A stretch of DNA of 37,729 nt. Source: Candidatus Mediterraneibacter vanvlietii. GTDB taxonomy: Bacteria > Bacillota > Clostridia > Lachnospirales > Lachnospiraceae. The notes beneath the pieces are model-generated. The model had not been told where the DNA came from and did no database searches. It saw only the letters and a program-made list of their open reading frames with translations. Below, one piece after another: positions 16,383 to 24,359 of the stretch; position 1 is the first letter of the stretch, and each line of letters begins with the position of its first letter. The translations under genes and the position numbers were made by a program. The stretch covers positions 1 to 37,729 of the forward strand of contig DXGZ01000036.1 of NCBI GenBank assembly GCA_019113645.1, in the 5' to 3' direction.

Positions 16383-16433
16383 AAAATCGCTGTTTTTGCG
16401 GACATTGTGAGCCGCGGGGACGGCGATTTTTTT
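16383..16433 (+). terminator. Terminator after tRNA-Lys
   Basis: The outer stem aaaatcgc (16383-16390) pairs with gcgatttt (16423-16430), with an inner gcgg/ccgc stem, followed by a run of T up to 16433. Confidence 0.7.
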
Positions 16434-16491
16434 GTGTCACAAATGGCGTGTTTGCGCGGTTTTTATGTTTGCAACAGAAAAAGCACGAGGC

Positions 16492-16770
16492 ATGGAAAAA
16501 GGTACAAAATATGATCAGCAGTTTATGGAGAACACAGTCAGATATTATCTGGATCATCCGGAACTCACATTCAAGAAAGTGTCTGCGAATCGTGGAATTA
16601 GTGATTATGTTCTCAAAATGTGGCTTCGGGCAGTCAAGGGAATTTTGCATTCCCCAATAGAGGTTATGAAAAAGAGGAGACGAACCAGCGAAGAATTCTG
16701 GTTCAGAAAAAGCCTGGATTCTGCAGGATCATCTCCTTTTTGTGTGACAGGGGTTGAAAATCAGTATTAG
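16492..16770 (+). pseudogene. Remnant of IS3-like transposase OrfA (helix-turn-helix)
   Basis: From ATG 16492 the first ~45 residues (KYDQQFMENTVRYYLDHPEL, then FKKVSANRGISDYVLKMWLRAVK) follow the IS3/IS2-type OrfA helix-turn-helix pattern: xYxxEFxxxxVxYYL, then VAxxxGIxxxxLxxWxR. The rest (RRRTSEEFWFRK onward) has no transposase similarity and runs through a hairpin-rich stretch. No OrfB or terminal repeats are visible, so I read this as a truncated element next to the tRNA gene. Confidence 0.45.
16669..16741 (+). terminator. Multi-stem hairpin with T-tract
   Basis: The outer stem AGGAGA (16675-16680) pairs with TCTCCT (16732-16737) and encloses two perfect small hairpins, GAACCAG/CTGGTTC (16682-16704) and CCTG/CAGG (16713-16727), followed by ttttt. 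It would act as a terminator or form a small structured RNA. Confidence 0.45.
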
Positions 16771-16810
16771 TCGACAACACCTCAAGTGTTTTCTTCATTT
16801 TTTGTAAATT

Positions 16811-17404
16811 TCAGGAATGTCTTACGGAAAAGTCTGGGTAGAAACCTCTCAGCGTATTCATGATGAGCTTAAATGTAAGTTCAGCCATATGCTGGGTACT
16901 TACGGAAGATCCTTCTGACAGCCAGGCCTTGACCAGCCCGATACAGCCGGAGAGACAGAAGGCGTAGTAGTATGTCAGATCATCCATTTTCTCCGGAAAG
17001 GTTTCCTTCAGGGCGTTCAGGCTGTGCTCGGAGAGGATGTTCTCAATCCGGTGCAGAAAAGAGATGTCACCGTTGGGTCCCAGGAGAGCGGCGCAGATAT
17101 CCCGGTTTTCCGCGAGGATGGAAAAAATATCCTCGATGAACGGGAAACTGTCTTCATTGAACGGACTTACCGGATGGGTATGGATCAGATCTTCAATGTC
17201 TCCGGTCAGTTCATTTTCAATCTTTTCCATCATGTCATATATATCCGCATAGTGCAGATAAAAAGTGGAGCGGTTGATGTCCACTTTTTCCACGAGTTCC
17301 TTGACCGTGATCTCTTTTAAACTCTTTTCTTTCAGAAGTTCGGCCAGTCCCTGACGGAGCTGGGCTCTTGTCTTCCGAACCCGTCGGTCCATATTTTTGG
17401 ACAT
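16811..17404 (-). CDS. TetR/AcrR-family transcriptional regulator
   Basis: A 197-residue repressor. The N-terminal TetR helix-turn-helix is clear: RKTRAQLRQGLAELLKEKSLKEITVKELVEKVDINRSTFYLHYADIYDMM (about residues 10-60). The C-terminal ligand and dimer domain ends in WLSEGSSVSTQHMAELTFKLIMNTLRG, of the type common in Firmicute regulators next to YhgE/Pip genes. AAGGAGG precedes the ATG by 9 bases. It is transcribed away from the YhgE/Pip gene, sharing 184 bases of intergenic DNA, so it very probably represses that exporter. The ligand is unknown. Confidence 0.92.
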   Translation of the reverse strand: MSKNMDRRVRKTRAQLRQGLAELLKEKSLKEITVKELVEKVDINRSTFYLHYADIYDMMEKIENELTGDIEDLIHTHPVSPFNEDSFPFIEDIFSILAENRDICAALLGPNGDISFLHRIENILSEHSLNALKETFPEKMDDLTYYYAFCLSGCIGLVKAWLSEGSSVSTQHMAELTFKLIMNTLRGFYPDFSVRHS

Positions 17405-17485
17405 GAAACATTTCCTCCTTAAAAAATAATAGACACCACATCGTTTGCCTATCCATTAACAGACAGAGCAGTGTTACATTAATGA

Positions 17486-17514
17486 TTGTATCTTTTTTAT
17501 GATTTTACTATAAT
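17486..17514 (+). promoter_or_regulatory. Promoter of the YhgE/Pip gene
   Basis: TTGTAT (17486-17491), a 17-base spacer and a perfect TATAAT (17509-17514). A TACA-N8-TGTA dyad (17475-17490) overlaps the -35 box and is a candidate site for the divergent TetR regulator. Confidence 0.65.
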
Positions 17515-17588
17515 TCATGATGTCAAAAAAATCAACACAATATCTATTAATGGAATTAATGTTGCAAAAAGAAAGGGGACAGGAGACA

Positions 17589-19985
17589 ATGCTGAGGCAG
17601 GAATGGCACAGGCTGTTCAAAAATAAGATTTTACTGATCGTTACAGTCGCGGTCATCGCGATCCCGACAATCTATACTACACTTTTCCTTGGATCTATGT
17701 GGGATCCATATGGGAATATCGATAAACTTCCGGTGGCGGTTATCAATCATGACGTGCCGGTCACCTATGAAGATCGGAAGCTGGACATCGGCGGCACGTT
17801 GATGGATGAACTGAAAAATAACGATTCTCTGGACTTTCAGTTTCCGTCAGAGGCGGAAGCACAGAAGGGGCTTGAGGACGGCACGTACTATATGGTCATC
17901 ACTATACCGGAGGAGTTTTCGGCCAATGCATCATCGCTGACAGACACGCATCCGGAGAAGATGACTCTGGCCTATGAAACGAATCCAGGAACGAACTACA
18001 TCGCGTCCAAGATGAGTGAGACGGCGATGAAGGAACTGGAGAGCTCAGTAAGGGAAGAGGTTACAAAGACGTATACAGAGGTTCTGTTCGACAAGCTTGC
18101 GGAAGTGGGTGACGGAATGCAGGATGCGGCGGACGGTTCGGGTGAACTGAAAAACGGAACGGATCAGCTGGCCGATGGAAATAAGAAGATTACCGACAAT
18201 CTGCAGGTCCTTTCAGAAAGCGCCTTGGTATTTGTGGATGGAAGCCGGGAACTGGAAGTGGGGATTGGCCAGTATACAGACGGAGTCAGCGCCGTTGCAG
18301 CAGGGGCAGAAGAGCTGCAAAGCGGTGTAAATGCACTGGACAGCGGTGTAAATAATGCGCAGAAAGGAGGTTCTGATCTGGCGGCTGGCGCGGCGGATGT
18401 GGATGATAACATGACTACACTTAATGCCGGACTGTCCGAACTGAATGCGGCGGCGTCGGCCCTTCCGGAGGCAGCGGATGCGCTGAATGACGGTGCGGCT
18501 TCATTGAGTGACGGCGCGCAACAGCTTTCTGGCGGGATCGCATCTCTGTCTGACGGGGCGGCAGGCCTGAAGGACGGTGCAGATGCGCTTAGTTCCGGTC
18601 TGCAGTCTGCCGCTTCCAGTTCCCAGTCATTGCGCAACGGGGCGGCCGGGATCAGTCAGGCTCTGTCGACACTCGCCGGAGCGGAAGGCGTGCCGGAGGA
18701 AGTGAGGGCACAGATCGTAGCAGTCCAGCAGCAGGCGGACGCATTTTCCGCAAGCGTTTCTGCCTATACATATGGTGTCGATGAAGCGGCGGCCGGGAGC
18801 GCGCAGCTTGCGTCGGAGATCCCGGATCTTCAGAACGGAATTTCCGCCGTACAGGGGGGCGCAGATTCCCTTAAGAACGGGATCGGTCAGCTTCAGACCG
18901 GAACTTCTGTATTGGCGGCACAGGCGCCGGCGCTGGCGAGTGGAATTTCCAATGCTGCGTCAGGGGCGGATCAGCTTCAGAAGCAGGGAACATCGGCGCT
19001 CCGGAAAGGAGCTGCAGATCTGGACAGCGGTCTGGGAGAACTGGCACAGGGAAGTGCGAAGCTGAAAGATGGAACGGATACGCTTGTCTCCGGAACCGGA
19101 CAGCTTACCTCGAGCAGCAAAGCGCTGACGGAGGGCGCGGAAAAACTAACTGATGGAGCCGGCCAGATCAGCAGCGGTGCGGGACAACTCTCTGATGGAA
19201 GCCGCGAACTAGGCGATGGGATCAACCGGGTTTCGGAAGGTGCCGGGACACTATCAAAGGAATTGGGAAGCGGTGCGGAGCAGATCCGGAAGACGAATAC
19301 ATCGGATCAGGCGGCGGATATGTTTGCCGCACCGATAGATGCGGAAGAGACACAGATCACGGAGGTGGCAAACAACGGCCATGCCATGGCACCCTATATG
19401 ATGTCCGTGGGCCTGTGGGTCGGCTGCATCGCGTTCAGTCTGATGTATCCGCTGACCAGTTATGCCGGGCAGATGAAATCCGGTTTCCGCTGGTGGATCA
19501 GCAAGGCGTCCGTGCTTTATCTGACGGCGGTTCTCCAGGCAGTAGTTATGATCGGTGCACTGCATATATTCGATGGTTTTACACCTGTGGAAATGGGAAA
19601 GACGGTCTTGATAGCGTGCGCGGCGTCACTTGCATTCATGTCGGTGATGTACTTCTTCACCAGCCTGCTGGGACGCGTTGGAAGCTTCCTGATGCTGATC
19701 TTCATGGTGATCCAGCTGGCGGGTTCCGTGGGAACATACCCCTATGAACTGTCAGGATCATTTGTGCCGTATCTTCACGATTGGGTGCCGTTTACGTATA
19801 CGGTGAAAGCGTTCCGCAGCACCATAAGCGGCGGGGAGAGTATCCGGGGCTGCCTTATTTTCCTGCTGATCCTGTTCCTCGTATTTACTGGACTTACGAT
19901 TCTGGAGTTCACTGTGCGCGCACGGAAAATGCGGGAAGGGAAGACTACATGGATGGTGTGGCTGGAAGAGCATGGACTGGCATGA
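17589..19985 (+). CDS. YhgE/Pip domain-containing membrane protein
   Basis: A 798-residue membrane protein. Order: a short cytosolic N-terminus (MLRQEWHRLFKNK), one membrane helix (ILLIVTVAVIAIPTIYTTLFL), the conserved MWDPYGNIDKLPVAVINHD motif, a long extracellular region with many LxxGxxxLxxG-type repeats (about residues 170-580), then five or six C-terminal helices of the ABC-2 permease type from MSVGLWVGCIAFSLMYPL. Such proteins relate to phage-infection protein Pip and to secretion or export systems of Firmicutes. I chose ATG 17589 (AGGAG 4 bases upstream) rather than an ATG at 17517, which overlaps the promoter region. Regulation by the divergent TetR gene is likely. Confidence 0.92.
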   Translation: MLRQEWHRLFKNKILLIVTVAVIAIPTIYTTLFLGSMWDPYGNIDKLPVAVINHDVPVTYEDRKLDIGGTLMDELKNNDSLDFQFPSEAEAQKGLEDGTYYMVITIPEEFSANASSLTDTHPEKMTLAYETNPGTNYIASKMSETAMKELESSVREEVTKTYTEVLFDKLAEVGDGMQDAADGSGELKNGTDQLADGNKKITDNLQVLSESALVFVDGSRELEVGIGQYTDGVSAVAAGAEELQSGVNALDSGVNNAQKGGSDLAAGAADVDDNMTTLNAGLSELNAAASALPEAADALNDGAASLSDGAQQLSGGIASLSDGAAGLKDGADALSSGLQSAASSSQSLRNGAAGISQALSTLAGAEGVPEEVRAQIVAVQQQADAFSASVSAYTYGVDEAAAGSAQLASEIPDLQNGISAVQGGADSLKNGIGQLQTGTSVLAAQAPALASGISNAASGADQLQKQGTSALRKGAADLDSGLGELAQGSAKLKDGTDTLVSGTGQLTSSSKALTEGAEKLTDGAGQISSGAGQLSDGSRELGDGINRVSEGAGTLSKELGSGAEQIRKTNTSDQAADMFAAPIDAEETQITEVANNGHAMAPYMMSVGLWVGCIAFSLMYPLTSYAGQMKSGFRWWISKASVLYLTAVLQAVVMIGALHIFDGFTPVEMGKTVLIACAASLAFMSVMYFFTSLLGRVGSFLMLIFMVIQLAGSVGTYPYELSGSFVPYLHDWVPFTYTVKAFRSTISGGESIRGCLIFLLILFLVFTGLTILEFTVRARKMREGKTTWMVWLEEHGLA

Positions 19986-20010
19986 TACATGAAGATTGGT
20001 GGAAAAATCG

Positions 20011-20039
20011 TTGCCTATGAAAAGATGAAATGCTATAAT
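20011..20039 (+). promoter_or_regulatory. Strong promoter before the MoaE-like gene
   Basis: TTGCCT (20011-20016), a 17-base spacer and a perfect TATAAT (20034-20039). It lies about 225 bases before the next start codon, implying a long untranslated leader. Confidence 0.65.
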
Positions 20040-20045
20040 AAGAAA

Positions 20046-20263
20046 ACTTTGTCTGCAGCGAGTGGGACGGCGGTTTTTGTATCTGCGACGAGCCAAAGTC
20101 CGTGCTTGCACGAGACCTTGGTGACCGCTTACAATCCCGAAATGTGCCTTTTGGCACTTCCGGTGATTGTGTCTTGAAACAGGAAACTGTGAGCAGTAAT
20201 CAGTGATTGATTCTATTGCAGCAGTTTGGCATGCAGAAATTCGGAAGTGCAGGGAGAAAGAAA
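20046..20263 (+). ncRNA. Structured leader RNA, unclassified
   Basis: The leader contains two nested stem-loops. The first (20070-20128) has outer GCGGT/ACCGC, middle CCAA/TTGG and GTC/GAC, and inner CGTG-CTTG-CACG. The second (20131-20170) has ACAATC/GATTGT, CCG/CGG and GTGCC-TTTT-GGCAC. No known riboswitch consensus was recognised; I looked for and did not see a convincing Moco motif. It could be a cis-regulatory leader of the MoaE-like gene, an independent small RNA or a dispersed palindromic repeat. Confidence 0.45.
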
Positions 20264-20650
20264 ATGAAAGCACCATCACTTGATCAGTGGCTAAAAGAAG
20301 CAAAGCAGGATGAGCAGGCGGAAAAGTGTGGAATGTATCTGTTTCACAACGGTGTTGTGCGCAGTACGGCGAAAGCGGAGGTGCGCATGGGAGCAGAAGA
20401 TGCGGCGTCTGTAACAGGAATGGAATTCCATTATAATGCGGATAAGGTAGCGGAAGCGGAGAAAGAAGCAGGAAGTATGCCGGGGATTTACTATGTCCGT
20501 GTGTGGCTGAATGAAGGAATGCTGAAAGTTGGAGATGATATTATGCTTGTGCTGATCGGCGGGGATATCCGGCCGCATGTCGTTGACGCGCTGCAGACGC
20601 TGGTAGGTAAGATTAAAAAGACCTGTGTGGAGGAAAAAGAACTGTATTAA
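20264..20650 (+). CDS. MoaE-like protein (molybdopterin synthase large-subunit family)
   Basis: A 128-residue protein. The C-terminal half, YVRVWLNEGMLKVGDDIMLVLIG followed by RPHVVDALQTLVGKIKKTCVEEKE, follows the MoaE fold pattern (G-L-x-VG-D, then HxxxxDAL, then LxGKIK). MoaE transfers sulfur from MoaD to precursor Z during molybdopterin synthesis. The N-terminal part (MKAPSLDQWLKEAK) is characteristic of a clostridial subgroup. ATG 20264 has AGGGAGAAAG upstream. No other molybdenum-cofactor gene is nearby, so either the pathway is elsewhere or this subgroup has another job. A hairpin follows at 20677. Confidence 0.75.
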   Translation: MKAPSLDQWLKEAKQDEQAEKCGMYLFHNGVVRSTAKAEVRMGAEDAASVTGMEFHYNADKVAEAEKEAGSMPGIYYVRVWLNEGMLKVGDDIMLVLIGGDIRPHVVDALQTLVGKIKKTCVEEKELY

Positions 20651-20676
20651 CGGAAGGTTTTTGTACCTGGCTCTAT

Positions 20677-20722
20677 GAATGGAACAGGAGCTGACCGGCG
20701 GGAAGAGCTCCATGTTCCATTC
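20677..20722. terminator. Long hairpin between convergent genes
   Basis: The stem gaatggaacaggagct (20677-20692) pairs with agctccatgttccattc (20706-20722) with one bulge. No clear T-tract follows on either side. It may terminate or stabilise the convergent MoaE-like and dehydrogenase transcripts. Confidence 0.5.
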
Positions 20723-20810
20723 CCTGGAGTCGTAAGGCTATATCATGTTTAAAAGCCGGGAATCAGAAGAACTGTTTGAAAACATAAATTCTTCCGAAGA
20801 TCATCGGAAA

Positions 20811-21758
20811 TTAATGTGTGGAAACAGATGACAGGAATTCCCGGATCTGTCCGGCGATGATTTTCATCAGACGCTGTCTTGCTTCCACAGCCGCCCACGC
20901 GATGTGAGGCGTGATGAACAGACGGTTTTGGTCCGTTACAGTGAGGAGTGGACAGTCTTCTGACATTGGCTCCTGGCAGAGAACATCCAGACCGGCTGCC
21001 TTGATCTCGCCGGCGTTTAACGCTGCCGCCAGATCTGCCTCGCAGATGATCGGGCCGCGCCCTGTGTTCAGCAGGAGTGCGGTCTTTTTCATTTTCTGGA
21101 ATGCTTTGGCATTCATGATTCCTTCAGTGTGCTCATTGAGCGGAGCGTGGATGGAGAGAATGTCGGATTCGGCGAGCAGAGTGTCAAAATCCACCTGCTG
21201 ATATCCTTCCTGGGCAGGCGCTCCGGAAGCGGAATAATAGATCACGTTTGCGCCGAACAGTTTCGCAATATCTGCTACCCTGCGCCCGATTGCGCCAAGT
21301 CCGAGTATGCCCCACGTAAGGCCGTTCAGTTCATGGAATGTTTCGCCGAAATGCGTGAATATCCGGTCATTAATGTAGTGTCCGCCTTTTACATAATCAT
21401 CGTAGTAGCGAAGATTTTCCATGAGATAGAAGAGCATGGCGAATGTGTGCTGAGCTACGGACTCTGTGGAGTATCCGGCCACATTGCGCCATTCGATTCC
21501 GCGTTTCGAAAGATAGTCTTTGTCCAGGTTGTTGGTGCCCGTGGCGGTGACGCAGACCAGCTTCAGGTTCTGCGCGCTGCCGATCGTGGCTTCATTGATC
21601 AGAACCTTGTTCACCACTGCTGCGTCCGCGTCCGCGATCCGGTCCGGCACTTCTTCAGAGGAAGAGAATGGATATCTGATCACTTCTCCCAGCTGTTCAA
21701 ATTCTGTGTAGTCGATATCATCACCAAGTGTTTTGGCGTCCAGAAATACGATTTTCAT
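20811..21758 (-). CDS. D-2-hydroxyacid dehydrogenase
   Basis: A 315-residue NAD(P)-dependent oxidoreductase interconverting 2-hydroxy and 2-oxo acids. The dinucleotide fold is GLGAIGRRVADIAKLFGANV (about residues 153-172). The family signature NTGRGPIICEADLAAALNAGEI contains the substrate Arg region, GLDVLCQEP supplies the Glu and TPHIAWAA the catalytic His. It is closest in style to glycerate dehydrogenase/hydroxypyruvate reductase, but substrate specificity cannot be fixed. An AGGAGG site precedes the ATG. It follows the AraC gene on the same strand, which may control it. Confidence 0.93.
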   Translation of the reverse strand: MKIVFLDAKTLGDDIDYTEFEQLGEVIRYPFSSSEEVPDRIADADAAVVNKVLINEATIGSAQNLKLVCVTATGTNNLDKDYLSKRGIEWRNVAGYSTESVAQHTFAMLFYLMENLRYYDDYVKGGHYINDRIFTHFGETFHELNGLTWGILGLGAIGRRVADIAKLFGANVIYYSASGAPAQEGYQQVDFDTLLAESDILSIHAPLNEHTEGIMNAKAFQKMKKTALLLNTGRGPIICEADLAAALNAGEIKAAGLDVLCQEPMSEDCPLLTVTDQNRLFITPHIAWAAVEARQRLMKIIAGQIREFLSSVSTH

Positions 21759-21889
21759 ATTGAATTACCTCCTGTGAAACCGGCGGGCATAAGAAATGCC
21801 GCCTTTTATATGATCTGCCGCGCGGAAATCCGGCGGGCAAAGATCTGTGTCTTCAAGTATAACACAGGCGCAGCCTGAACGGTTAGACT

Positions 21890-21945
21890 TATTCTGCGGG
21901 CTTTAACTTCCTGCGACTATTCTGCGGGCTTTGATTTCCTGCGCA
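21890..21945. repeat. 28-bp tandem duplication at the end of the AraC gene
   Basis: tattctgcgggcttt followed by aacttcctgcgac (21890-21917) is repeated as tattctgcgggcttt followed by gatttcctgcgca (21918-21945). It duplicates the codons for the C-terminal KPAE and stop. Confidence 0.8.
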
Positions 21946-22777
21946 CTGCTGACGGTGTGCAGCCGTACACCTCCCGGAATGTGCGGTTGAACAGTTTCTG
22001 GTTGTGGAACCCGTTTTTCTCCGCGATCTCCGCGATCGGGGCGTCGGTCTGTTCCAGATCCCGGTAGACATGGGAGATGCGGACTTCATTTAGATATCTG
22101 AGGAAGGACATGCCCATATTTTTCTTAAAGAAGCGGCAGAAGTATTCCCGGCCGAGACCGAGGTGACCGGCGATATCCTGCAGTGATATGGGTTCGCGGA
22201 AATGTTCCTCCACATAAGTAATTACATCGCGAATCCGGTTGAATGAGATCCTGTCTGCGGAGCTGAGGCCGATTTCGTCAGGAGCGGATTTGCGGGAGAA
22301 ATGCCGGATCAGCTGTGCCAGAACCTGCAGGATGATCCCCTCGGATTCCATCTGCCACGCCGGTTTGTCCGTAATATAAAGCCGGAGCAGGGCCTCCATC
22401 TGCCTGCACACGGAGAGATATTCAGGAAACTGGCTGTCGGGAATATCATCCGGGATGCAATAGATTCTGTACAGGTCAATATCCGGTATGTATTTTTCAA
22501 TGAGCTTTTTGGAAATATGGACACAGATAAACATGGAGGTATCGCTGTACGTGTGGATGCTGTGTACCTGCCGCGAGTCGATCACTGTGAGAAGCTTGTT
22601 CTGAATCTGGTATTTTTCACCGTCTATCTGAATGTCCGATCTTCCGTTCAGCTGGTACAGAAGCTCGATCTCCTCGTGCCAGTGCAGGGGATGATAACCG
22701 CCGGGCGCGGTGGAGTAAGACAGATAAATTCCTTCCGTATCTACTTTGCGGTAAGTTTCATAACTGAGATCCGGCAT
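21917..22777 (-). CDS. AraC-family transcriptional regulator with cupin domain
   Basis: A 286-residue regulator. The N-terminal cupin (GGYHPLHWHEEIELLYQLNGRSDIQIDGEKYQ, about residues 26-57) would bind a small ligand. The C-terminal pair of AraC helix-turn-helix motifs runs from about residue 180: ISLQDIAGHLGLGREYFCRFFKKNMGMSFLRYLNEVRI, then PIAEIAEKNGFHNQKLFNRTFREVYGCTPSAVR. I chose ATG 22777 because AAGGAGG lies 7 bases upstream. A promoter and palindromes lie in the 162-base region shared with the divergent 65-aa gene. Likely targets are itself, the downstream dehydrogenase and the divergent gene. Confidence 0.93.
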   Translation of the reverse strand: MPDLSYETYRKVDTEGIYLSYSTAPGGYHPLHWHEEIELLYQLNGRSDIQIDGEKYQIQNKLLTVIDSRQVHSIHTYSDTSMFICVHISKKLIEKYIPDIDLYRIYCIPDDIPDSQFPEYLSVCRQMEALLRLYITDKPAWQMESEGIILQVLAQLIRHFSRKSAPDEIGLSSADRISFNRIRDVITYVEEHFREPISLQDIAGHLGLGREYFCRFFKKNMGMSFLRYLNEVRISHVYRDLEQTDAPIAEIAEKNGFHNQKLFNRTFREVYGCTPSAVRRKSKPAE

Positions 22778-22806
22778 GATGCGCCTCCTTTCCATCTGTT
22801 ACTCTG

Positions 22807-22835
22807 AATATATGGGATACGGGATGAAAAGTCAA
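22807..22835 (-). promoter_or_regulatory. Promoter of the AraC gene
   Basis: On the minus strand TTGACT (22830-22835), a 17-base spacer and TATATT (22807-22812). Confidence 0.6.
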
Positions 22836-22856
22836 TATTGACTTAAAATAAGTCAA
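22831..22856. promoter_or_regulatory. Overlapping palindromic operator
   Basis: GTCAATATTGAC (22831-22842) is a perfect palindrome. It shares bases with TTGACTTA-AAA-TAAGTCAA (22838-22856), also perfect. Three (T)TGAC half-sites therefore lie on and beside the AraC -35 box, suiting autoregulation or divergent control. Confidence 0.55.
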
Positions 22857-22939
22857 GAAAGCGACTGTTTTACCGTGAAATTCTGCGCTATGATATGTGT
22901 GTAAACAGAAAACAACCTGATAAAAAGGAGAGATAGATT

Positions 22940-23137
22940 ATGAATACAGTTGCTGTAAATAGAACAAAAGAGTACGAAAAGGAAGCGGTTTCCAGAAAAG
23001 ATTCCCTGACAGAGAGATTCCTCAGATATTTCGGTGAGAATGCAAGGACTATTGCAATGGGAATGCTGCTTATGAATGGAAATGCCAGCATCTATAACAT
23101 GTACAGATACGGAAATCTGATGCAGGAAAAACAGTAA
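22940..23137 (+). CDS. Small protein of unknown function (65 aa)
   Basis: A 65-residue protein with a strong AAGGAGAG ribosome binding site 7 bases before the ATG. The first 30 residues are charged (NRTKEYEKEAVSRKDSLTERFLRYFGENART), followed by a moderately hydrophobic helix (IAMGMLLMNGNASIYNMY), suggesting an amphipathic or membrane-touching peptide. A hairpin terminator follows. It is divergent from the AraC gene and shares its operator region. A TATGAT box at 22889-22894 may be its -10. No family was recognised. Confidence 0.7.
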   Translation: MNTVAVNRTKEYEKEAVSRKDSLTERFLRYFGENARTIAMGMLLMNGNASIYNMYRYGNLMQEKQ

Positions 23138-23158
23138 GTATCATAAAGAAAGAACAGG

Positions 23159-23195
23159 AAGCCGGAGGAAGTGCGTAAAACTTTCTCCGGCTTTC
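23159..23195. terminator. Bidirectional terminator hairpin
   Basis: aagccggaggaagt (from 23159) pairs with actttctccggctt with a single mismatch and a 7-base loop, between the convergent 65-aa gene and MerR gene. Confidence 0.6.
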
Positions 23196-23203
23196 GTGTA
23201 TGC

Positions 23204-24220
23204 TTATACTTTGAATGGAAAATCATTCCGGAAACTGACCATTGCTTCGAGTTCGCCGTGATGGCAGTGCTCCAGATTCATATATCCGCTGAGGGATGTG
23301 GAGAGCTCTCTCATAAGGACGCTGCCGTCGGATGTGTGAAGCCATTGATAAAAGAGACTGCAGATGCTGTGGATGTTCTGCAGATATGAGGCAAACCAGC
23401 TGCAGAGCTCAATGATCAGCCGGTTTAAATCCGAATCAAAGATGCGGGCATTGGGGCGGAAGAAGGTGTAATAATAGGTTTTCCATGTATTGATCCATGC
23501 CCCGGAGTGCAGATTCTCCTGCAGCAGCGTCTTCATTTCTTCTACATACCGCAGGCATCCCTTAGTATCGAGAGAGGCCACTGCGCGGTAATGCAGATCC
23601 CGCTTTGCAAAGAAACTGTCGGTCTGCTCACATGTCAGAGAGCGCAGAAAATGTTTGATTTGGGCGTAGTCATCCTGCCAGGGATCAGAGAGGTCATCAG
23701 AGGCGGTAATGTAATTGATCTTTTCCCAGATGAATTTCTGGTATTCGCTTAATTCACCTTCAGGAAGAAAGCCGCGGAGAAGAATCTGGTTGACCATTGT
23801 ATTGTCATATTCATCCGGTGTATCAGAGGCAGGAGCATCAGCATTTCCCGGGATATCTGTCTGTGCGGTCAGGGCGGAGAGTGCATTGAGGTCAGGGTTC
23901 AGAGGCATCTGCTTCAGCATGGTCTGGATGCTGACTAAGACTTTCTGCTGACGTTCGATTTCTTTTTTCAGATGATTGGTCTGAATACGAAGATAGTAGC
24001 CTGCTGCATTTGGCGTGTTGAGAACGGAACGGATAACGGAAAGAGACAGCCCCAGATCGCGGAGACGCCGGATCAGGATCAGATCACGGCAGTCTGTCTC
24101 TGTGAAATCATAATACCCGTTTCCGCTGTCTGTATCCGGGCGGATCAGGCCTTCTTTTATATAGAAATGAATATTCCGTTTTGTGACGCCTGTTCTGGAA
24201 CATACTTCCTGAATTCTCAT
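23204..24220 (-). CDS. MerR-family transcriptional regulator with a large C-terminal domain
   Basis: A 338-residue regulator. The N-terminal MerR winged helix reads MRIQEVCSRTGVTKRNIHFYIKEGLIRPDTDSGNGYYDFTETD, followed by a dimerisation coiled coil (about residues 82-108, TNHLKKEIERQQKVLVSIQTML). The remaining ~220 residues are an uncharacterised, Trp- and Tyr-rich helical domain that would sense a ligand or state; MerR proteins of this length are unusual. It is divergent from the 1157-aa reductase gene, whose promoter has the over-long 19-base spacer that MerR proteins activate. It most likely controls that gene and senses its substrate or a related compound. Confidence 0.9.
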   Translation of the reverse strand: MRIQEVCSRTGVTKRNIHFYIKEGLIRPDTDSGNGYYDFTETDCRDLILIRRLRDLGLSLSVIRSVLNTPNAAGYYLRIQTNHLKKEIERQQKVLVSIQTMLKQMPLNPDLNALSALTAQTDIPGNADAPASDTPDEYDNTMVNQILLRGFLPEGELSEYQKFIWEKINYITASDDLSDPWQDDYAQIKHFLRSLTCEQTDSFFAKRDLHYRAVASLDTKGCLRYVEEMKTLLQENLHSGAWINTWKTYYYTFFRPNARIFDSDLNRLIIELCSWFASYLQNIHSICSLFYQWLHTSDGSVLMRELSTSLSGYMNLEHCHHGELEAMVSFRNDFPFKV

Positions 24221-24333
24221 AGCAATGCCTCCAATCCGTACAGTATATGGATGGTTTCTGGGATATTTCCTGCTTAAAATAAGTTTTGTTTATTAATAAT
24301 GCACTATGATTATAGCATAATATCGTCTGAAAT

Positions 24334-24351
24334 ATTGTAAAATCGTACAAT
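24334..24351. promoter_or_regulatory. Inverted repeat in the MerR/reductase intergenic region
   Basis: ATTGTA-AAATCG-TACAAT is a perfect 6-bp inverted repeat just upstream of the reductase -35 box. It may be a second regulator site. Confidence 0.35.
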
Positions 24352-24359
24352 TTTTACAT

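Noticed and set aside
17517-17588. Upstream ATG extension of the YhgE/Pip gene
   Set aside because: The upstream ATG lies immediately after the predicted -10 box with no ribosome binding site; the ATG at 17589 has AGGAG at proper spacing and begins the family's typical short N-terminus.
20046-20263. Moco riboswitch before the MoaE-like gene
   Set aside because: The leader is folded, but I could not match the known Moco RNA consensus; reported as unclassified instead.
21890-21945. CRISPR-like repeats
   Set aside because: Only two adjacent copies without spacers; no repeat-spacer array and no cas gene anywhere in the window.
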